From positions 1-6,835 of the forward strand of contig JAKADF010000187.1 in NCBI GenBank assembly GCA_021820805.1: a stretch of 6,835 bases of DNA. The letters are read 5' to 3'. The DNA comes from Bacillota bacterium (lineage in GTDB: Bacteria; Bacillota; Bacilli; Alicyclobacillales; Alicyclobacillaceae). Numbering within the stretch: position 1 is the stretch's first letter; each line of letters opens with the position of its first letter. A model generated the notes under the pieces. The model had not been told where the DNA came from and did no database searches. It saw only the letters and a list, made by a program, of their open reading frames with translations. Made by a program: the position numbers and the translations under genes. Positions 1 through 5,268 of this stretch are shown here, piece after piece.

Positions 1-459
1 GGCATAATGACACGATATGTGTTTGTCAAAACAAAAGGTCGAGCATGGTACGAAAAGAATCTTGTTCCGAAAATCAGTCCCCTTACGCTCATTGCACTTC
101 TCTTTACGATTATTGTGATGTTTTCACTCAAAGGGAACATGATTGTTCAAATGCCGCTTGATGTGGTTCGTATCGCCATACCGCTCTTGGTCTACTTTGT
201 CGTAATGTTCCTCGTGTCGTTTTTCATGGGGAAGCGAGCAGGGGCCGATTATTCTGTGACCTGTACACTATCATTTACAGCAGCAAGCAACAATTTTGAA
301 CTCGCGATTGCCGTTGCTGTTGGCGTGTTTGGCATCAACTCTGGTGCTGCATTCGCTGCTGTCATTGGACCTTTGGTCGAAGTGCCTGTCATGATCGCGC
401 TCGTCAACGTGGCGCTTAAATTTCAAAAGAAATATTTCTTAAAAACAGTTAAAGGATGA
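1..459 (+). CDS. acr3: Acr3-family arsenite efflux permease, C-terminal part (5' end outside window)
   Basis: Membrane exporter of arsenite driven by the membrane potential or proton gradient. Only the last 152 residues are present: the frame is open from the first base, so the ATG at position 7 is an internal Met and not the start. Family members have about 350 residues and ten membrane spans; here the last four can be seen. The segment with NNFELA carries the membrane Glu conserved in Acr3 and is followed by the [13 protein letters not shown] signature of the last span. The conserved Cys of an earlier span lies outside the window. The stop is 7 nt before the arsC start, and the AAAGGA ahead of its stop serves as the arsC ribosome binding site, so the two are co-transcribed. 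The downstream ArsA halves and ArsD suggest that this permease can work as an ATP-driven complex. The Acr3 rather than ArsB assignment is firm from the signature. Confidence 0.95.
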   Translation, partial: GIMTRYVFVKTKGRAWYEKNLVPKISPLTLIALLFTIIVMFSLKGNMIVQMPLDVVRIAIPLLVYFVVMFLVSFFMGKRAGADYSVTCTLSFTAASNNFELAIAVAVGVFGINSGAAFAAVIGPLVEVPVMIALVNVALKFQKKYFLKTVKG

Positions 460-466
460 AATCATA

Positions 467-895
467 ATGCCGAAAAAACTGCTCATTTACTTTTTATGCA
501 CAGGGAACTCTTGTCGAAGCCAAATGGCGGAAGGCTGGGCAAGAGAGCTCGGAAAAGACAAAATCGATGTTTATAGCGCAGGCATCGAGACCCATGGTCT
601 GAATCCGCGTGCTGTGGCTGCAATGAAGGATGCGGGTGTTGATATTTCTCATCATACATCCGACTTGATTGACCCTGAAATTTTGAATAAAGCAGATTAC
701 GTCATTACTCTTTGCGGTGATGCGTTTGACAAGTGTCCAGTCACACCGCCAAACGTGAATCGTCTACACTGGGGATTTGAAGACCCAGCGAAAGCGACTG
801 GCTCGGAAGAGGAAGTAACCGCGAAATTCCGTGAAGTGCGGGATGCCATAAGAGATCGTATTGTTAAGTTTTTGGAAGAGGAAGTTCAGCAATAA
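467..895 (+). CDS. arsC: Arsenate reductase, thioredoxin-coupled (low-molecular-weight phosphatase fold)
   Basis: Cytoplasmic enzyme reducing arsenate to arsenite, with electrons from thioredoxin. The 142 residues contain the phosphatase loop C-X5-R as CTGNSCR (Cys11 to Arg17). The two further redox cysteines needed for the disulfide relay are Cys83 and Cys90, seven apart as in the Staphylococcus aureus pI258 enzyme (Cys10/82/89). The catalytic Asp-Pro pair is in FEDPAKA (Asp106). Length is normal for the family. The presence of all three cysteines separates it from plain low-molecular-weight tyrosine phosphatases and from the unrelated glutaredoxin-type ArsC of E. coli. The start ATG has AAAGGA upstream, overlapping the end of acr3. 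Its product is the substrate of the neighbouring Acr3/ArsA/ArsD system. Confidence 0.97.
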   Translation: MPKKLLIYFLCTGNSCRSQMAEGWARELGKDKIDVYSAGIETHGLNPRAVAAMKDAGVDISHHTSDLIDPEILNKADYVITLCGDAFDKCPVTPPNVNRLHWGFEDPAKATGSEEEVTAKFREVRDAIRDRIVKFLEEEVQQ

Positions 896-916
896 AAAAT
901 TGGGGGGAATCAGTTT

Positions 917-1216
917 ATGAAAATAGATTTTTATGACCCAGAAATGTGTTGCTCAACGGGAGTTTGCGGTCCTGCGCCGGATCCAGAGCTGATAAGAGTC
1001 GAAGAAATGATTGAAGACCTAAAAGCACAAGGGCATACTGTAGCGCGCCATATGCCTAGTCGTGACAGCGCTGCATTTACTGCAAACCAAGAGATATATG
1101 AAATCGTAGCTATCAAGGGAATGCGGGCACTCCCAATTGTCACGGTCGACGGCGTGATTTGCAAAATGGGAAGATACCCACAAATTGATGAATTGCATAC
1201 TGCAGGGGAGCACTAA
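917..1216 (+). CDS. arsD: ArsD arsenite metallochaperone
   Basis: Cytosolic metallochaperone that passes arsenite to the ArsA ATPase; some ArsD proteins also repress weakly. The 99 residues begin with a short beta strand followed by CC-S-T-G-V-C: Cys11, Cys12 and Cys17 correspond to the essential Cys12/13/18 of the E. coli R773 protein. The thioredoxin-like fold continues through ALPIVTVDG (about residues 71-79). The protein stops before the C-terminal vicinal Cys pairs found in the roughly 120-residue R773 ArsD. Those pairs are not required for chaperone activity, so this short form should be functional. A run of six G at 902-907 forms the ribosome binding site, 9 nt before the ATG. It lies directly ahead of arsA1 with a 3-nt gap, as expected for a chaperone and its client made together. 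Confidence 0.95.
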   Translation: MKIDFYDPEMCCSTGVCGPAPDPELIRVEEMIEDLKAQGHTVARHMPSRDSAAFTANQEIYEIVAIKGMRALPIVTVDGVICKMGRYPQIDELHTAGEH

Positions 1217-1219
1217 TTC

Positions 1220-2095
1220 ATGACGAAGTATCTGTTCTTTTCGGGAAAGGGCGGTGTTGGAAAGACATCCCTTTCTTCCAGCACAGCGGTGATGTTTGCG
1301 AATAGGGGCGAGAAAACACTTTTAGTCACAACGGATCCCGCATCCAATTTGGGGGATGTATTTGAACAGACAGTTAGGTTACAAGTGAGCGAGGTCGAAG
1401 GAGTACCTAACTTGTTCATTCAGGAAATCAATCCAGATGACGCCTTGCAAGCTTATAAAGATCGTGCTTTGGCTCCGCTTCGAGCGTTGTTTCCAGAAGA
1501 TGTAGTGAAGGCTGCTGAAGAGAAAATGAGCGGACCTTGCACCGAGGAAATCGCCACGTTCGATCAATTTATTGCGTGCATGCATCGACCAGAGTATGAC
1601 TGGGTGATATTCGACACCGCCCCGACAGGACATACCTTACGGCTGCTTGAGTTGCCTGGCAGTTGGAGTCGGCATATTGATGAAAGTATTGTTGGCAGCG
1701 GACAAACCTGTATCGGAAGTGCTGATTCCCTTTTAGTTTCGAAGCAACAATACGACGAAGCCATTTGTGCATTGCAAGATGAGACAATGACAACGTTTGT
1801 TTTTGTCACACAAGCTGCGCGTCTACCAATAGATGAATTGCTTCGCTCTTCGAGTGAGCTTAAAAAACTAAGCATAATGAATCAGATTGCAATTGTGAAT
1901 GGCGTGATTCCAGAGGATGAGAGGTCACATCCATATTCGAGCCGGATATGGCGAAAGCAGGAACCGTTTATTCAAGAACTTGCATCACGTTTTGAAGGAA
2001 CACTCTGCACCATGCCCTTATATCCAGATGAAATTAAAGGAATTGATATGCTAATGCAAGTCGGAGGGGATCTACAAGATGCCATTCGAATATAG
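1220..2095 (+). CDS. arsA1: ArsA N-terminal half as a separate protein (arsenite-stimulated ATPase subunit A1)
   Basis: ATPase subunit that energises arsenite export; cytosolic and peripheral to Acr3. The 291 residues make a single ArsA half: deviant Walker A GKGGVGKT (residues 9-16), switch I region DPASNLGDVF (39-48), and signature DTAPTGHTLRLL (132-143). SGPCTEE holds Cys107, aligning with Cys113 of E. coli ArsA. GSGQTCIG holds Cys164, aligning with Cys172. So this half supplies two of the three arsenite ligands and resembles the A1 domain, not A2. The classical protein is about 583 residues with A1 and A2 joined by a linker; here the chain stops where the linker would begin. The start ATG has GGGGAG at 1204-1209. 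The 3' end overlaps arsA2 by 17 nt in another frame. The A1 role is inferred from the cysteine pattern. Confidence 0.95.
   Translation: MTKYLFFSGKGGVGKTSLSSSTAVMFANRGEKTLLVTTDPASNLGDVFEQTVRLQVSEVEGVPNLFIQEINPDDALQAYKDRALAPLRALFPEDVVKAAEEKMSGPCTEEIATFDQFIACMHRPEYDWVIFDTAPTGHTLRLLELPGSWSRHIDESIVGSGQTCIGSADSLLVSKQQYDEAICALQDETMTTFVFVTQAARLPIDELLRSSSELKKLSIMNQIAIVNGVIPEDERSHPYSSRIWRKQEPFIQELASRFEGTLCTMPLYPDEIKGIDMLMQVGGDLQDAIRI
2063..2070 (+). promoter_or_regulatory. Ribosome binding site of arsA2 inside arsA1
   Basis: GGAGGGGA lies within the final codons of arsA1 and 8 nt before the arsA2 ATG. Its strength supports independent initiation of the second half rather than a frameshift product joining both. 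Confidence 0.75.
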
Positions 2096-3011
2096 AAAAA
2101 TACCCGCCGAACAATTGTTGCCGCAGGGTGGGAAGTGCAAAAGAATATTTTTCGCTGGAAAAGGCGGAGTAGGAAAAACAACGATGGCATGCACATCTGC
2201 CATTTATACGGCGAACCAGGGTTTCAAAACACTGCTCGTGACCACTGATCCTGCAGCACATATTGGAAACTTGTTCAACCGAACGGTATCCTCTGTGCCC
2301 AGGCAACTTGACGGTATGAATTTATGGGTAGCTCGTATTGATCCAAAAGCGGCGTTTGAAGCTTATCGGAACAAGGTCTTAGCTTCGCTCAAAACACAGT
2401 TTGGCAACGAAAGTACGGTTCGGCGGGTTAGTGAGGAACTGAATTCACCTTGTACGGAAGAAGTAGCGGTGTTTCAGGAATTTTTGGATTATCTGTTAAG
2501 TGATAATTTTGATGTCATCGTGTTTGACACTGCACCAACAGGACATACACTTCGCCTTTTGCAGTTGTCTTTTAGTTATGAAATGGAGTTAGAGCAGAAA
2601 GAAGCGTTCACTGCTGAAACAGCAGCGCTCGATAAGGCTCAGCTTACTAGGATGAACGAAGCAATTCGAATCCTGCAATCCCCAGATGAAACAGGCATGT
2701 TTTTTGTAACGTTACCAGAAACCACTCCAATTGCAGAAATGGAAAGATCAATCGCCGACCTTGCAAAATCGGGAATTGGTACACAGGTGATTATCGTCAA
2801 TCAGGTTTTGCCGCAGGAGGCATCTACTAGTCGACTGTTTGGCAAGCGCTTGGAGAAGCAAATGGCGCATGTCAAAGCATTGAAGCAGAGAAACGCGAAT
2901 CAAGCTATTTCCGTAGTCGCCCTTCAGGATGAAGAAATTATTGGGGTGGAGTCGTTAAAGCATTTTGCAGATGAAGTTGTCGAACCTCACAAGAAGGCTG
3001 CAGTCAAGTGA
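2079..3011 (+). CDS. arsA2: ArsA C-terminal half as a separate protein (arsenite-stimulated ATPase subunit A2)
   Basis: Second half of the split arsenite pump ATPase. The 310 residues start with an extension of about 20 residues, then KRIFFAGKGGVGKTT with the deviant Walker A at 27-34, switch region DPAAHIGNLF (58-67), and DTAPTGHTLRLL (150-161). NSPCTEE holds Cys125, aligning with Cys422 of E. coli ArsA; there is no counterpart of Cys172. The later TLPETTPIAE (211-220) also resembles the A2 half of the E. coli enzyme. The protein should therefore pair with ArsA1 as a heterodimer whose arsenite site uses Cys107 and Cys164 of A1 plus Cys125 of A2. The ATG lies inside the arsA1 coding end with GGAGGGGA at 2063-2070, 8 nt upstream, which favours coupled translation in a 1:1 ratio. 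The last residues are rich in lysine. Confidence 0.95.
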   Translation: MPFEYRKIPAEQLLPQGGKCKRIFFAGKGGVGKTTMACTSAIYTANQGFKTLLVTTDPAAHIGNLFNRTVSSVPRQLDGMNLWVARIDPKAAFEAYRNKVLASLKTQFGNESTVRRVSEELNSPCTEEVAVFQEFLDYLLSDNFDVIVFDTAPTGHTLRLLQLSFSYEMELEQKEAFTAETAALDKAQLTRMNEAIRILQSPDETGMFFVTLPETTPIAEMERSIADLAKSGIGTQVIIVNQVLPQEASTSRLFGKRLEKQMAHVKALKQRNANQAISVVALQDEEIIGVESLKHFADEVVEPHKKAAVK

Positions 3012-3111
3012 CGTCATCTCGTACGAAATATCTTTATTAAAAAAATGATTTTCTGTAGAGAAATCGTTAGCAGTCTGAAGAAGATTTTGTTTTGATTTGG
3101 GGGCGTATACG
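3012..3111. other. Intergenic gap between arsA2 and arsN1
   Basis: About 100 A+T-rich bases. I see an A run (3039-3045) followed by a weak dyad (TTTCT-N4-AGAAA near 3050), but no convincing terminator or well-spaced -35/-10 pair. The acetyltransferase gene is therefore probably read from the same operon, though an internal promoter cannot be excluded. Confidence 0.4.
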
Positions 3112-3606
3112 ATGACGAACATTTCAGTTCGGCAAGCTATCATGTCCGATGTTAGTGCTATTTTGCACATTTACAATCAAGGGATTGAAGACCGAATAGC
3201 AACGTTAGAGGAGGACATGAAAGACTCTGATTATATGTGTACCTGGTTTACGGAACGGGGAGAAAGGTATGCAGTATTGGTGTCGGAAATGAATGATCAA
3301 GTGATTGGCTGGGCATCTCTGAATCCGTATTCTCATCGTTATGCGTACGCTGGGGTTGCTGAGTTGTCTATATATGTGCAACGCGATTGGCGGGGAAAGG
3401 GCATTGGGTCTGTACTTTTGAAAAATCTTGAAACTGTTGCCAAGGATAATATGTTCCACAAGATTATACTTTTCACCTTTCCGTTTAATGCAAATGGGCA
3501 AGGTTTGTACCGAAAGATGGGGTTTCGAGAAGTGGGAGTGTTTCACAATCAAGGAAAGCTTGATGGTCAATTTGTTGATGTCATGGCGATGGAAAAGTTA
3601 ATGTGA
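3112..3606 (+). CDS. arsN1: GNAT acetyltransferase, arsinothricin N-acetyltransferase ArsN1 type
   Basis: Acetyl-CoA-dependent N-acetyltransferase, 164 residues, of the family related to phosphinothricin acetyltransferase (PAT/Bar). Members tested elsewhere acetylate the amino group of the arsenical antibiotic arsinothricin and so detoxify it. Visible marks are IYNQGIEDRIATLE near the N-terminus (20-33), GWASLNP (66-72), the acetyl-CoA loop RDWRGKGIGS (91-100), and a C-terminal stretch FHKIILFTFPFNANGQGLYRKMGF-like in two blocks (115-138), then GQFVDVMAMEKL. This whole pattern is typical of ArsN1 proteins in ars operons. I chose the ATG at 3112, with GGGGG at 3099-3103 as ribosome binding site. 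A TTG five codons upstream would place that site inside the gene. The 3' end overlaps the end of the convergent arsR by 9 bases. Activity on phosphinothricin is possible but cannot be told from sequence. Confidence 0.88.
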   Translation: MTNISVRQAIMSDVSAILHIYNQGIEDRIATLEEDMKDSDYMCTWFTERGERYAVLVSEMNDQVIGWASLNPYSHRYAYAGVAELSIYVQRDWRGKGIGSVLLKNLETVAKDNMFHKIILFTFPFNANGQGLYRKMGFREVGVFHNQGKLDGQFVDVMAMEKLM

Positions 3607-3942
3607 TGTTGATTCTTGAGACTTTGGCGTTTCACAACAGGATGACAGCCAGTCACCAATCGTTTTATGTAGTTCTTGAATCGTGTCGGTGGAGATTAAG
3701 TAAACGCTCCATAAACCACGCTTCTCCATTTTTACGATCCCGGCATCAACGAGAATACCTAAGTGGTGTGAAATCGTAGATTGCGACATATCGAATTTGT
3801 CTGTCAGATCTGTAACGCAACACCCTTGCTCATAAGAGCGGATCTCGCCGCAACAGGTATGAATTTTGCCTTCAAGAAGTGCCATGACAACATGAAAACG
3901 AAATTCATGTCCCAGAGCTTTGAATACCTTGACCGAATCCAT
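3598..3942 (-). CDS. arsR: ArsR/SmtB-family metalloid-responsive repressor with three vicinal Cys pairs
   Basis: Winged-helix repressor of 114 residues, expected to leave its operator when trivalent arsenic or antimony binds. The DNA-binding helices are around residues 43-65 (VTDLTDKFDMSQSTISHHL), followed by DAGIVKMEKRGLWSVYL for the wing. Cysteines occur as three adjacent pairs: 30/31, 41/42 and 102/103. Aligned on the helix, Cys42 matches Cys32 of E. coli ArsR, but the other two classical ligands (Cys34, Cys37) are Thr44 and Thr47. The inducer site must therefore differ from the CxCxxC type. The start at 3942 has GAGGGTGA upstream. An in-frame extension to 4035 has no such site and would run through the promoter-like sequence. 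It follows the cysteine-pair peptide and the permease on the same strand, which are its likely targets. Confidence 0.92.
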   Translation of the reverse strand: MDSVKVFKALGHEFRFHVVMALLEGKIHTCCGEIRSYEQGCCVTDLTDKFDMSQSTISHHLGILVDAGIVKMEKRGLWSVYLISTDTIQELHKTIGDWLSSCCETPKSQESTSH

Positions 3943-3956
3943 ATCAATCACCCTCT

Positions 3957-3976
3957 TCAATATACCCGAGAATTGA
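3957..3976. promoter_or_regulatory. Candidate operator dyad in the arsR promoter
   Basis: TCAAT-N10-ATTGA is a perfect 5-10-5 inverted repeat covering the proposed -10 box of arsR and part of its spacer. Its size and place suit a dimeric ArsR-type repressor. The arms are short, so chance is a real alternative. Confidence 0.35.
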
Positions 3977-3986
3977 GGAGGGTCAA
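3959..3986 (-). promoter_or_regulatory. Candidate sigma-A promoter for arsR
   Basis: Read on the minus strand: TTGACC (3981-3986) as -35, 16 nt spacer, TATATT (3959-3964) as -10, each five of six to consensus. The start of transcription would fall only about 10 nt before the arsR ATG, giving a very short leader that would truncate the ribosome binding site. This weakens the case somewhat. Confidence 0.5.
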
Positions 3987-4001
3987 AGAAGCGACCCTCC
4001 T
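3976..4001. repeat. 9-bp perfect inverted repeat between the peptide gene and arsR
   Basis: AGGAGGGTC, 8-nt loop, GACCCTCCT. In minus-strand RNA it forms a stable G+C-rich hairpin after the peptide gene. No U run follows in either direction, so it is not a standard intrinsic terminator. It could be an operator overlapping the arsR -35 box, or an RNA stabiliser/processing element that sets the peptide level apart from that of ArsR. Confidence 0.6.
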
Positions 4002-4025
4002 GATTCGCCAATTTTAACAGCAAGT

Positions 4026-4148
4026 TTAGCAGCACTTATCTGACTTACTCTCTTTCTTCTTATCTTCGGCAGATGGTTTTTCAACTGGAACCAGGGAACT
4101 ATTGCTGCAACAACTCTCACGTTTCAGGAGTCGATCTAATAATGCCAT
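4026..4148 (-). CDS. 40-residue peptide with N- and C-terminal Cys-Cys pairs; function unknown
   Basis: A small open frame between the permease and arsR, too short for most gene callers. It begins MALLDRLLKRESCC, passes through a Ser/Pro/Lys/Glu-rich and probably disordered middle, and ends KSDKCC followed by TAA. The cysteine pairs are at 13/14 and 39/40. The upstream sequence matches the anti-Shine-Dalgarno end of 16S rRNA over 13 nt (4153-4165) at ideal spacing, so it should be highly translated. Its start is 31 bases after the permease stop. No signal peptide is apparent; the first ten residues could form a short amphipathic helix. Vicinal thiols on a short chain suggest binding of a soft metalloid or metal such as As(III), and the context suggests a chaperone or buffer for the permease or ArsR. 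That role is inference; I do not recognise the family. Confidence 0.8.
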   Translation of the reverse strand: MALLDRLLKRESCCSNSSLVPVEKPSAEDKKKESKSDKCC

Positions 4149-4152
4149 GTGT

Positions 4153-4165
4153 ATCACCTCCTTTC
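4153..4165 (-). promoter_or_regulatory. Near-perfect Shine-Dalgarno of the cysteine-pair peptide
   Basis: On the minus strand GAAAGGAGGTGAT matches the complement of the Bacillota 16S rRNA 3' end over 13 nt, with GGAGG 8 nt before the ATG. It is the strongest ribosome binding site in the window and decides that the small frame is a gene. Confidence 0.85.
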
Positions 4166-4179
4166 ACCAAGACGGATTG

Positions 4180-5070
4180 TCAGAGCGCTTCAAAAATGAT
4201 TCCAAAAATAAGACTGACAAACATTGTTGCAGTTAGATAGAAAATGAATAGCGGGCGTCTGAACAGTGTGTGTAAGGTAGTAAGTAAGCCGATACTCGTG
4301 GCATGCCCTGCAATCAGGAATGCCATTCCCGCTCCCTTTGACATGCCAAGTCCAAGCAACACTTTGATGATTGGTGCATCACTGATGCCATAGGTTGTAA
4401 TACCAACTAGGCTGCCCAGAGGTATTCCATACCAGTGGTGTCCACCAAGTAACTTTGCCACTATCTCAGCAGGAACGAGGGTATTGAGTAATGCGCCCAA
4501 AACAATTGCTAGTAGTAGAAATTTTCCACTAAACCAGAGGTCTTTCAGGAATTTTAAAGTCACGATGCGCCATGCAGGTTTTGCTGGTGCTGTCGCTGCT
4601 GTTTGAGCCGATGCGCCATCTGCAACACGCACTTTGACCTGATTTAACCATGTACCCCGGCGGTTCTGGGAAAGGATTGTCAATCCAATGAGTAATCCCA
4701 TTGCGAGAGCTGCGAGTGTCTTCACGATTGCCCAATCTAGTCCAAGCATGCCGACAGTAACCGTAAAGTCGGCTGGGTCCATCAAGGGGGAGGCCGCGGT
4801 GAATGCCATGATGACTGCCAGTGGTGCACCTACTCGTAAGAACGAAACCAGGAAAGGGATAACACCACATGCGCAAAGGGGGAGACCAGCCCCTGCAACC
4901 GTTGCAATTCCTACAGAGCGAATACCACCCTTTACAGGGTTTTGCATTTTCTGAAATGGAATCAGCCAAGTTGCAACTTGCGCTAAAATAGTCCCGACAA
5001 TTACCCAGTACCAAAGGTCCTTAAATAAAAACCAGGCAGTGCTTCCGAATTTGAACAAGAAATCCAACAT
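4180..5070 (-). CDS. ArsP/DUF318-type (UPF0718) permease
   Basis: Polytopic membrane permease, 296 residues, about eight spans arranged as two groups of four around a hydrophilic loop (roughly residues 135-178). The first half has the family motif GLPLCACGVIPF (62-73), with Cys66 and Cys68 inside the membrane, then a hydrophobic stretch with AFTAASPLMDP (89-99). The second half has GITTYGISDAP (223-233) and a GHATS motif (255-259). In the tested relative ArsP of Campylobacter jejuni, membrane cysteines bind trivalent organoarsenicals for export. Other family members have been linked to different metals, so substrate is uncertain. I chose the ATG at 5070, with GGTGGTGA upstream; GTG codons at 5082 and 5079 are alternatives. 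It is the first gene of a unit with the cysteine-pair peptide and arsR, which favours a metalloid or organoarsenical substrate. The call to the family is firm; arsP as a name is only probable. Confidence 0.88.
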   Translation of the reverse strand: MLDFLFKFGSTAWFLFKDLWYWVIVGTILAQVATWLIPFQKMQNPVKGGIRSVGIATVAGAGLPLCACGVIPFLVSFLRVGAPLAVIMAFTAASPLMDPADFTVTVGMLGLDWAIVKTLAALAMGLLIGLTILSQNRRGTWLNQVKVRVADGASAQTAATAPAKPAWRIVTLKFLKDLWFSGKFLLLAIVLGALLNTLVPAEIVAKLLGGHHWYGIPLGSLVGITTYGISDAPIIKVLLGLGMSKGAGMAFLIAGHATSIGLLTTLHTLFRRPLFIFYLTATMFVSLIFGIIFEAL

Positions 5071-5088
5071 AACAGTCACCACCGATCT

Positions 5089-5139
5089 ATATCGATATTA
5101 TCCGATACAGATAATATATCGATGATTATCGATATAATC
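5089..5139. promoter_or_regulatory. TATCGAT operator-like cluster over the permease promoter
   Basis: Three copies of TATCGAT begin at 5090, 5117 and 5127. The first sits in the perfect palindrome ATATCGATAT (5089-5098). The last two are 10 bp apart, one helical turn, and the third overlaps GATTAT-N4-ATAATC (5124-5139). Such A+T-rich dyads are typical of ArsR/SmtB-family sites. The ArsR encoded by the last gene of this unit is the obvious candidate to bind here, giving self-limiting control of permease and peptide. Confidence 0.6.
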
Positions 5140-5141
5140 AA
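5113..5141 (-). promoter_or_regulatory. Sigma-A-like promoter of the permease-peptide-arsR unit
   Basis: On the minus strand TTGATT (5136-5141) and TATATT (5113-5118) are separated by exactly 17 nt. Transcription would begin near 5106, leaving a leader of about 35 nt before the permease ATG. TATCGAT repeats cover the spacer and touch the -10 box, so it is probably repressible. Confidence 0.65.
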
Positions 5142-5268
5142 TGGTCAGTTTACAGTTATAAACCAAACGGGAATGTTAAGTGTCCGCCAATACATGGATT
5201 TCCCCGTTACACAAACCAATGCATCAATACCCAAATGGGCAAATATCCTATATCATTAGGAATTTGAA
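5142..5268. other. Non-coding spacer between the two divergent units
   Basis: I find no gene here. It should contain the promoter for the fluoride unit, but no clear -35/-10 pair is visible; TATCAT at 5251-5256 is a possible -10 box without a good -35. An imperfect inverted repeat (CAAATATCCTA and TAGGAATTTG, one bulge, 5240-5266) lies directly before the riboswitch aptamer. Confidence 0.4.

Noticed and set aside
2070..2100. Frameshift joining arsA1 and arsA2 into one classical ArsA
   Set aside because: arsA2 has its own ATG and a strong, well-spaced ribosome binding site, ArsA1 ends naturally, and no slippery sequence is evident. Two separate proteins are the simpler reading.
3097..3111. 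TTG start adding five residues to ArsN1
   Set aside because: It would put the GGGGG ribosome binding site inside the coding sequence; the ATG at 3112 fits its spacing.
2955..3170. Minus-strand frame across the arsA2-arsN1 gap
   Set aside because: No ribosome binding site, overlaps two well-supported genes, and no recognisable domain.
3943..4035. N-terminal extension of ArsR to 145 residues
   Set aside because: The added 31 residues do not look like the family, lack a ribosome binding site, and cross the promoter-like sequence and the 9-bp hairpin. The ATG at 3942 has GAGGGTGA.
4529..5014. 161-residue minus-strand frame inside the permease gene
   Set aside because: It is a shifted-frame shadow of the permease, with a composition unlike a real protein and no supporting start signals.
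5071..5082. GTG start adding four residues to the permease
   Set aside because: The GGTGGTGA sequence serves better as ribosome binding site for the ATG at 5070. The difference is small and not decisive.
5166..5214. Distant inverted arms (ACGGGAA and TTCCCCGT) in the intergenic region
   Set aside because: The arms are short, imperfect and about 30 bases apart; no function can be supported.
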